From JBHHYN01 sp046757565 (GTDB lineage: Bacteria > Pseudomonadota > Gammaproteobacteria > Eutrophobiales > Eutrophobiaceae), in the NCBI GenBank assembly GCA_046757565.1, contig JBHHYN010000087.1, positions 1 to 12,236 of the forward strand: a stretch of DNA of 12,236 nucleotides, written 5' to 3'. Under the pieces are notes generated by a model. That model saw only the letters and a program-made list of their open reading frames with translations. It ran no database searches and was not told where the DNA came from. Below, one piece after another: positions 7,543 through 12,236 of this stretch (position 1 is the stretch's first letter; each line of letters begins with the position of its first letter). Both the position numbers and the translations under genes were made by a program.

Positions 7543-8061
7543 ATGTATAAGAAAAAAAACAGCTACTCGAGGGAAGAGTTACTCGCCTGCGGGCGCGGAG
7601 AGATGTTTGGTGAGGGTAATGCGCAATTACCGCTGCCGAATCTGCTCATGTTCGACCGCATCACTGAAATCAGCGATAACGGCGGCACTGCCGGCAAGGG
7701 CCATATTATAGCCGAACTCGACATCACCGAGGATCTGTGGTTCTTTACCTGTCATTTCGTAGGAGACCCGGTCATGCCGGGTTGCCTTGGTCTGGATGCC
7801 ATGTGGCAACTGGTCGGCTTCTATCTTGGCTGGTCCGGTGCCCCCGGGCGGGGCCGGGCGCTCGGTTCAGGACAGGTAAAATTTACCGGACAAGTTACTC
7901 CAAAAGACAAGATTGTAACCTATCATATAGACATGAAACGCGTGATGCTGAGAAAACTGGTCATGGGCGTTGCAGACGGTCATATGGAAGTTGACGGGAG
8001 AGAAATATATACGGTCAAGGACCTCAGGGTCGGTCTGTTTAAATCAACAAACGAATTCTAG
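7543..8061 (+). CDS. fabA: 3-hydroxydecanoyl-[ACP] dehydratase/isomerase FabA
   Basis: Bifunctional fatty acid synthesis enzyme that dehydrates 3-hydroxydecanoyl-ACP and isomerises the trans-2 product to cis-3-decenoyl-ACP, the branch point to unsaturated fatty acids. The 172 residues are the same length as E. coli FabA. His71 (in FTCHFVGDPVMPG) and Asp85 (in CLGLDAMWQLVGFYLGW) are the catalytic pair known as H70/D84 in mature E. coli numbering. An in-frame TTG at 7537 would add two residues. I choose ATG 7543 by length and start codon, but the upstream purine GAG (7526-7528) is better spaced for the TTG, so the start is uncertain by two codons. It forms an operon with fabB 4 bp downstream. 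Confidence 0.97.
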   Translation: MYKKKNSYSREELLACGRGEMFGEGNAQLPLPNLLMFDRITEISDNGGTAGKGHIIAELDITEDLWFFTCHFVGDPVMPGCLGLDAMWQLVGFYLGWSGAPGRGRALGSGQVKFTGQVTPKDKIVTYHIDMKRVMLRKLVMGVADGHMEVDGREIYTVKDLRVGLFKSTNEF

Positions 8062-8065
8062 TAAT

Positions 8066-9286
8066 ATGAAATTGAAACGCGTGGTAATAACGGGGATTGG
8101 GATCAAGTCCAGCATTGGCAACAGTAAACAGGAAGTGAGCGAATCATTACGGGAGGCCCGATCCGGCATTGAGTACTGTGCCGAGTATGAGGAACTCGGA
8201 TTCCGTTCACATCTGCATGGACCGATCCGCCTCAACCTGGATGAACTCATCGATCGCAAGTTGAAACGTTTCATGGGTGACGGCGCCGCATACACTTATC
8301 TGGCCATGCAGGATGCAATCGCCGATGCCGGACTGGATGATTCCCAAATCTCCAATCCCGGAACAGGGTTGATCGCCGGCTCCGGTGGTTCCTCTACGGA
8401 AAATATGCTGCTGGCCACCGATACCTTACGCAAAAAAGGGGCAAAAAAGGTCGGCCCTGTGATGGTGCCGCGCGTGATGTCCAGCACCATCAGCGCCTGT
8501 CTCTCTGTCGCCTACAAGATCAAGGGGGTTAATTACTCTATCAGCTCAGCCTGTGCCACCAGCACCCACTGTATTGGTAATGCCTATGAGCTGATCCAGC
8601 GGGGCAAACAGGACATTATCTTTGCGGGCGGTGGCGATGAGGTCCATTGGACCGATACCTTACTGTTCGACAGTATGGGGGCGCTGTCATCCAAATATAA
8701 TAAAGATCCCACTTCGGCATCACGCCCTTTTGATGCCGATCGCGACGGATTTGTCATCTCGGGAGGCGGGGGCATTGTGGTCGTTGAAGAGCTGGAGCAC
8801 GCCCTTGCCAGGGATGCCCGTATTTATGCCGAGATTGTCGGTTACGGCGCCACATCCGATGGCGCCGACATGGTCAAACCCAGCGGGGAAGGGGCAATTC
8901 GTTGTATGCGTCTGGCGCTTGCCAGTGTAGATACCCCGATTGATTATATTAATGCCCATGCGACCAGCACACCTGCCGGGGATATTGGTGAACTTGATGC
9001 CATTAAAGAGGTGTTCAACGATCGCATACCGAAGATAAGCGCTACCAAGGCATTGACCGGTCATGGACTCGGTGCGGCGGGCGCCAGCGAGGCAATCTAT
9101 TCATTACTCATGATGCAGGAAGACTTTATCTGTGAATCGGCAAATATATCGGTGCTGGATCAGAGAGCAGCGGATATGGCAATTGTGCGAAAACGTATTG
9201 ATAATGCCGGCCTGAAGACAGTCATGTCCAACAGCTTCGGCTTCGGAGGCACCAATGGCACCCTGGTCTTTCACAAGGCGGATTGA
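8066..9286 (+). CDS. fabB: 3-oxoacyl-[ACP] synthase I FabB
   Basis: Condensing enzyme that elongates the cis-3-decenoyl-ACP made by FabA (and saturated acyl-ACPs) with malonyl-ACP. The 406 residues have the thiolase fold with nucleophile Cys163 (SSACATSTH), His298 (NAHATSTP), Lys328 and His333 (ATKALTGHGLGAAG), the same numbers as E. coli FabB, and the C-terminal SNSFGFGGTNGTLV. The residue after His298 is Ala where E. coli FabB has Gly; this also occurs in other condensing enzymes. The frame extends upstream into fabA to 7970, but ATG 8066 gives the family length and starts 4 bp after the fabA stop. It lacks a clear Shine-Dalgarno, so translation is probably coupled to fabA. Pairing with fabA identifies it as FabB rather than FabF. 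Confidence 0.97.
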   Translation: MKLKRVVITGIGIKSSIGNSKQEVSESLREARSGIEYCAEYEELGFRSHLHGPIRLNLDELIDRKLKRFMGDGAAYTYLAMQDAIADAGLDDSQISNPGTGLIAGSGGSSTENMLLATDTLRKKGAKKVGPVMVPRVMSSTISACLSVAYKIKGVNYSISSACATSTHCIGNAYELIQRGKQDIIFAGGGDEVHWTDTLLFDSMGALSSKYNKDPTSASRPFDADRDGFVISGGGGIVVVEELEHALARDARIYAEIVGYGATSDGADMVKPSGEGAIRCMRLALASVDTPIDYINAHATSTPAGDIGELDAIKEVFNDRIPKISATKALTGHGLGAAGASEAIYSLLMMQEDFICESANISVLDQRAADMAIVRKRIDNAGLKTVMSNSFGFGGTNGTLVFHKAD

Positions 9287-9290
9287 CACT

Positions 9291-9380
9291 GCGGCAGGCC
9301 GCTCTCAAAGATCGTGGTTGGCATAATGGTCACTGACGGGTTTTGTTCTTATCCGGCTGGTTTCCCAATTCTTTAGCCGG
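9291..9380. other. Weak hairpins after fabB
   Basis: Two inverted repeats follow the fabB stop: GCGG/CCGC (9291-9294 and 9299-9302) with a 4-nt loop, and CCGGCT (9353-9358) with AGCCGG (9375-9380) around a 16-nt loop. Neither is followed by a T run, so they are at best poor terminators. Confidence 0.25.
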
Positions 9381-9405
9381 CAACACAGCGTCATTGCGGA
9401 CAACA

Positions 9406-9434
9406 TTCAAGTCAGGACCGGACACTCCGATAAT
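9406..9434 (+). promoter_or_regulatory. Candidate antiporter promoter
   Basis: GATAAT (9429-9434) matches the -10 consensus at 5 of 6; TTCAAG 17 bp upstream (9406-9411) matches the -35 at only 3 of 6. Transcription would begin near 9441, about 24 nt before the start codon. Confidence 0.33.
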
Positions 9435-9464
9435 AATCATCTGAACACGCAAGCAGGACACACC

Positions 9465-11279
9465 ATGCAGGGTAACGTTCTTTTTTCACTTGCGGGGATA
9501 GGTTTACTCTGTATCGCCTGCCAATGGATCGCCTGGTGGGCGCGTCTGCCTGCAATCCTGTTCCTGTTGTGTTGCGGTATTATCGTGGGGCCCATGACCG
9601 GGCTGCTTGACCCGGATCAACTGTTTGGTAATTTACTGTTTCCTATCGTTTCACTGTCCGTCGCAGTCATCCTGTTCGAAGGCAGCCTCACCCTGAAAAT
9701 CGAAGAGATAAAAGAGTTACGCACCGTCGTGCGCAACCTGATCAGCATCGGCATGCTCATCACCTGGTTGATTACGGCCATCGCCACCCATCATCTATTA
9801 GGATTTACTTATGAACTCGCATTCCTGTTTGGCGCTGTTGTGGTTGTGACGGGACCAACCGTTATCCTGCCCATACTGAGGACCGTGCGTCCGAATGCCG
9901 ATATCGCCAGTATCCTGCGTTGGGAAGGGATTGTCATTGATCCACTGGGAGCCTTACTTGCCGTCCTTGTTTTTGATTTCATTATTTCCAGCCAGTCAGC
10001 AAATGCCCTGGGCAGCATGCTTATCGCTTTTGGCAATATGGTGATCATCGGTTCCACCATCGGCGCCATTGCCGCGACAGCCCTTGGCATCGTATTGCGG
10101 CGTCATTATGTTCCGGAGTATCTTCGTAACGTGCTTGCTCTGACACTGGTCATTACAGTTTATGCCCTGGCTGATTTCACTCACCACGAATCCGGTTTGC
10201 TGGCCGTTACCATAATGGGTATCACGCTGACCAATATGAAGGATACGGATATTGACGATATCCTGGACTTCAAGGAGAGTCTGAGTGTACTGCTGATTTC
10301 CGGCCTGTTTATCGTGCTGGCAGCGCGAATTGAATTCCAGCAACTGATTACCATCGGCTGGCCTGCGCTGGTTGTGCTTGCTGTCGTCATGCTGGTCGCC
10401 CGTCCGGGGGCCGTGTTCATCTCTACCATAGGATCCGATCTGACACTTAATGAGCGTCTTTTGATTGCATGGATTGGACCGCGCGGGATAGTAGCGGCCG
10501 CAATGGCCGTCCTGTTCGCGCTGCGTCTTGAAGACGGCAACTATCCCGGCGTCAATCTGTTTGTGCCACTCGTGTTTTTGATCATCATCGGTACGGTGCT
10601 GATACAAAGCGCAACAGCGAAACATTTTGCACACTGGTTAGGGGTCAGGGAACCGCCACCCACAGGACTCCTGCTCATCGGCGCCGGAAATGTCGCCCGC
10701 TCAATAGGCAAGGAACTACAGGAGCACGGTTTCAGGATCGTAATGACGGACAGCAACTGGGAGAATACCAGGATTGCCCGAATGCAAGGTCTGGACACTT
10801 ACTACGGTAATCCCATATCCGAGCATGCGGACCGCAATCTGGATCTGACGGGAATCGGTCGCATGCTGGCCCTGTCGGGGCGGGGGAATCTCGATGCACT
10901 GGCTTACCTGCGTTTTAAATCGGAATTTGGTACCCGGAACATTTACGAACTGCTTACCAGTCGCGAGCAAATCATCCCGGACAAACACAGGATTTCCACC
11001 CGTCATCGGGGCAACCGGTTATTTGGTGAAGAGATCAGCCACGGAAAACTGGCCGGATGGCTGAGAAACGGAGCGGAAATCCGCAGTACTCAACTCAGTG
11101 ACGAGTTTGATTTTGAACAATACCGGGCCAATTATGCAGGCCGTTGCATTCCATTGTTTGCCATCGATGCAAAAAAACATTTGCACCTATTTACAGTGGA
11201 CAACACCCCGGCAGCCGAAGCTGGTTGGACGGTACTGAGCCTTATTCTGCCTGAGGACATGCAGCTGGAAGCCGCATGA
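9465..11279 (+). CDS. CPA1-type cation/proton antiporter with C-terminal TrkA-N domain
   Basis: Inner-membrane exchanger, probably Na+ or K+ for H+, used for pH and ion balance. The 604 residues start with about 12-13 hydrophobic segments (5-395), then a Rossmann TrkA-N/RCK_N domain beginning at GLLLIGAGNVARSIG (401-415) and ending near 500, then a tail of about 100 residues. The transport core shows VILFEGSLTL (68-77), VVTGPTVILPIL (127-138), EGIVIDPLGA (154-163) and the conserved GPRGIVAAA (338-346). Asp159 is the likely ion-binding acid. In classical CPA1 proteins the motifs are TDP and ND; here they read TGP and ID, so Asp159 lacks its usual Asn partner. ATG 9465 has AGGA six bases upstream. 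NAD(H)-type control by the C-terminal domain is inferred from the fold. The ion specificity cannot be told from sequence. Confidence 0.87.
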   Translation: MQGNVLFSLAGIGLLCIACQWIAWWARLPAILFLLCCGIIVGPMTGLLDPDQLFGNLLFPIVSLSVAVILFEGSLTLKIEEIKELRTVVRNLISIGMLITWLITAIATHHLLGFTYELAFLFGAVVVVTGPTVILPILRTVRPNADIASILRWEGIVIDPLGALLAVLVFDFIISSQSANALGSMLIAFGNMVIIGSTIGAIAATALGIVLRRHYVPEYLRNVLALTLVITVYALADFTHHESGLLAVTIMGITLTNMKDTDIDDILDFKESLSVLLISGLFIVLAARIEFQQLITIGWPALVVLAVVMLVARPGAVFISTIGSDLTLNERLLIAWIGPRGIVAAAMAVLFALRLEDGNYPGVNLFVPLVFLIIIGTVLIQSATAKHFAHWLGVREPPPTGLLLIGAGNVARSIGKELQEHGFRIVMTDSNWENTRIARMQGLDTYYGNPISEHADRNLDLTGIGRMLALSGRGNLDALAYLRFKSEFGTRNIYELLTSREQIIPDKHRISTRHRGNRLFGEEISHGKLAGWLRNGAEIRSTQLSDEFDFEQYRANYAGRCIPLFAIDAKKHLHLFTVDNTPAAEAGWTVLSLILPEDMQLEAA

Positions 11280-11434
11280 CGCGTCATAGACCCTGTACCA
11301 CCGGGTCACATCTGACGGCTTTTCACAACAGCCCCGTAGTTTATTCCCAACACAGTATTATTAATGCGTCAAACCCCAAAAAAGACGTGAACTCATGCAC
11401 AGGTTTGTGTATAAAGATGGCGTTTGTTAAAAAG
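11280..11434. other. Non-coding stretch after the antiporter, with a weak hairpin
   Basis: An imperfect hairpin lies 10 bp after the antiporter stop: GACCC (11289-11293) with GGGTC (11303-11307), extended by GT/AC across one mismatch. No T run follows directly, so termination is doubtful. A 60-codon open frame overlapping the antiporter stop (11276-11458) has no ribosome binding site and no recognisable protein. This is the first part of a 474-bp gap; the rest is covered by the CRP site, the candidate RNA and the final stretch below. Confidence 0.4.
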
Positions 11435-11450
11435 TGTGAAATCAATCACA
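11435..11450 (+). promoter_or_regulatory. CRP/Vfr-type operator, perfect half-sites
   Basis: TGTGAAATCAATCACA is TGTGA, six bases, TCACA: the full consensus core of the cAMP receptor protein site. Its centre (11442.5) is about 40 bp upstream of the start expected from the TAAACT -10-like element at 11471-11476, the spacing of a class II CRP-activated promoter. No -35 hexamer is recognisable there, as expected when CRP replaces it. The nearest downstream unit is the candidate small RNA. Confidence 0.7.
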
Positions 11451-11470
11451 GCGAATAACAAAAGATAGAC

Positions 11471-11476
11471 TAAACT
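11471..11476 (+). promoter_or_regulatory. -10-like element of the CRP-dependent promoter
   Basis: TAAACT matches TATAAT at 4 of 6 positions and would place the start near 11483. TAGACT at 11466-11471 is an overlapping alternative with equal match but a less usual distance to the CRP site. Confidence 0.4.
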
Positions 11477-11482
11477 TAAGCT

Positions 11483-11581
11483 ATCAAGACATCATTAACC
11501 TCCCTGATGCTTGTAAATGGCCCGGGAAATGCTCATCCCTCCTCCCCCCTTGATTGAGCACTACCGGGCCGCTCTTATTTT
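11483..11581 (+). ncRNA. Candidate small regulatory RNA with two C-rich anti-Shine-Dalgarno loops
   Basis: Stem-loop 1 pairs CAAG (11485-11488) with CTTG (11510-11513) and CATCA (11490-11494) with TGATG (11505-11509) across one bulged A; its 10-nt loop contains CCTCCC (11499-11504). Stem-loop 2 pairs GGCCCGG (11519-11525) with CCGGGCC (11564-11570) and TGCTCA (11530-11535) with TGAGCA (11555-11560); its loop contains CCTCCTCCC (11538-11546) in a longer pyrimidine run. Seven of the nine bases 11573-11581 are T, so stem 2 can also be an intrinsic terminator. A CRP-type promoter lies just upstream. Paired hairpins showing CCUCCUCCC are the hallmark of alphaproteobacterial cuckoo RNAs, and C-rich loops mark Xanthomonas sX13; C-rich loops act by binding ribosome binding sites. 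Existence and function are inferred. The alternative is a 5' leader of the gene at 11754. Confidence 0.55.
11519..11581 (+). terminator. Probable intrinsic terminator of the candidate small RNA
   Basis: A 7-bp GC-rich stem closes an internal loop and a further 6-bp stem, and the 3' arm is followed almost at once by a T-rich tract (11573-11581). The loop is unusually long (about 19 nt) and almost entirely pyrimidine. Confidence 0.5.
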
Positions 11582-11753
11582 GTCCGGCCACACTCGATGA
11601 CAGTCCGAATACACGCACCGGCCGCCTGGTCATCCAGGATATCCTGGCCGCTGCCAACGCAGTAAAACGGAGCGTACGAAACATTATTTCAGGACTAACC
11701 GGCAATCAGGGGGACCAACCCAGAGCAATCCATTCTCAATAACAACCCGAATT
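11582..11753. other. Non-coding stretch with a 14-bp palindrome
   Basis: No supported gene is present. CCAGGATATCCTGG (11634-11647) is a perfect palindrome, and an overlapping hairpin pairs CCTGG (11625-11629) with CCAGG (11634-11638). A 62-codon frame from TTG 11554 to 11742 crosses this area and its second half could be helical, but it has no ribosome binding site and overlaps the terminator hairpin, so I do not call it. Confidence 0.4.
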
Positions 11754-12140
11754 ATGCCCGCACGTCTACGACTTATATTAATAATATGTTTTGCCCTGGT
11801 AATTTTTCACACGCCGATTTCCACTCGGGCGGACACGAAACAACCCGGTGATATAACCGGTGAGGAGTATGAAATCATGGCCTCCTCATCAGACGGATAC
11901 AAACGCTGTTTACAAGACAAGGCCCTGTCAATTATCGATGATAACAGTGATCCAAGGCACGTGGCGGACGCCGCCATGAAGCAATGTGCCCGGATCCTGG
12001 AGAACTTGAATGTGGAACTTGAAAAGCGCGATTTTCCACCGGGGTTCCGCACGAGATATATTCGCCGAATCACCCACCGCTCTGTCACGCAGCTGTTGAC
12101 CAATCTAATGGTGTTGATGTCGGCACGACAACAGAAATAG
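11754..12140 (+). CDS. Small predicted exported protein of unknown function
   Basis: A 128-residue protein I do not recognise. It begins MPARLR followed by a hydrophobic core (residues 7-19) and a likely signal peptidase I site after TRA (about 26/27), giving a mature periplasmic protein of about 102 residues. The mature part is hydrophilic and mostly helical by appearance, with exactly two cysteines (Cys52 in YKRCLQD and Cys78 in MKQCARI) that could form a disulfide, and a basic C-terminal third (FRTRYIRRITHR). There is no good Shine-Dalgarno before ATG 11754. The signal peptide and cysteine pattern support a real gene; no function can be given. It follows the candidate CRP-controlled RNA in the same direction and could be reached by read-through. 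Confidence 0.65.
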   Translation: MPARLRLILIICFALVIFHTPISTRADTKQPGDITGEEYEIMASSSDGYKRCLQDKALSIIDDNSDPRHVADAAMKQCARILENLNVELEKRDFPPGFRTRYIRRITHRSVTQLLTNLMVLMSARQQK

Positions 12141-12181
12141 AAAACAGATTACGGGAACCCCTGTCTGACACCATTCTTAAT

Positions 12182-12236
12182 GTTGGCTCTTCAGCAGAAT
12201 CTGTGGGTTAACAAGAAAGACTTTTGAATAAAAACT
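12182..12236. repeat. Right copy of the 55-bp exact terminal inverted repeat
   Basis: Exact reverse complement of bases 1-55. Here it reads GTT then GGCTCTTCAGCAGAATCTG toward the window end, so any element body would lie outside base 12236. If the element begins at GGCTCTTC (12185), the three extra matching bases are either chance or part of the repeat. See the left copy for the interpretation. Confidence 0.9.

Noticed and set aside
11554..11742. 62-codon frame starting at TTG
   Set aside because: It begins inside the terminator-like stem-loop, has no ribosome binding site, and only its second half looks protein-like.
1..12236. Terminal inverted repeats as ends of a linear replicon or a complete transposon
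   Set aside because: The content is core metabolism with no replication, partition or transposase gene, and the match length of exactly 55 fits an assembly boundary better.
1..12236. CRISPR arrays, tRNA or rRNA genes
   Set aside because: No spaced direct repeats, no tRNA-like cloverleaf segments and no conserved rRNA stretches were seen.

Overview
The window looks like a housekeeping stretch of a gammaproteobacterial chromosome. The evidence is the fabA-fabB pair for anaerobic unsaturated fatty acid synthesis, an IspG of the longer form, an acetate-activating Acs, a LonA protease, and a CRP-type operator. Base composition is moderate and even, and all large genes are intact. I cannot name the genus from sequence alone.

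Layout: acs (minus strand, 272-2209) and lon (plus, 2412-4814) diverge from a shared control region of about 200 bp that contains a 16-bp palindrome and a nested inverted repeat in the acs leader. lon runs convergently into ispG (minus, 4821-6059) with only 6 bp between the stops. A DUF3179 membrane-anchored protein (minus, 6229-7386) diverges from the fabA-fabB operon (plus, 7543-9286). A CPA1-type cation/proton antiporter with a C-terminal NAD-binding TrkA-N domain follows (9465-11279). After a 474-bp gap comes a small predicted exported protein of unknown function (11754-12140).

The most interesting part is that gap. It holds a perfect CRP-type site (11435-11450) placed correctly for a class II activated promoter. 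About 40 bp downstream are two consecutive stem-loops that each expose a C-rich anti-Shine-Dalgarno loop (CCUCCC, then CCUCCUCCC). The second stem is followed by a T-rich tract. Together these look like an undescribed CRP-regulated small RNA of about 100 nt, with an architecture resembling the alphaproteobacterial 'cuckoo' RNAs and the C-rich sRNA sX13 of Xanthomonas. The ribosome binding site of acs in this same window is a 7-nt perfect match to the loop.

The first and last 55 bases are exact reverse complements of each other. The most likely explanation is that the contig was cut at two inverted copies of a longer repeat, probably an insertion sequence, at an assembly k-mer boundary. The repeat contains GGCTCTTC, which resembles ISL3-family ends.
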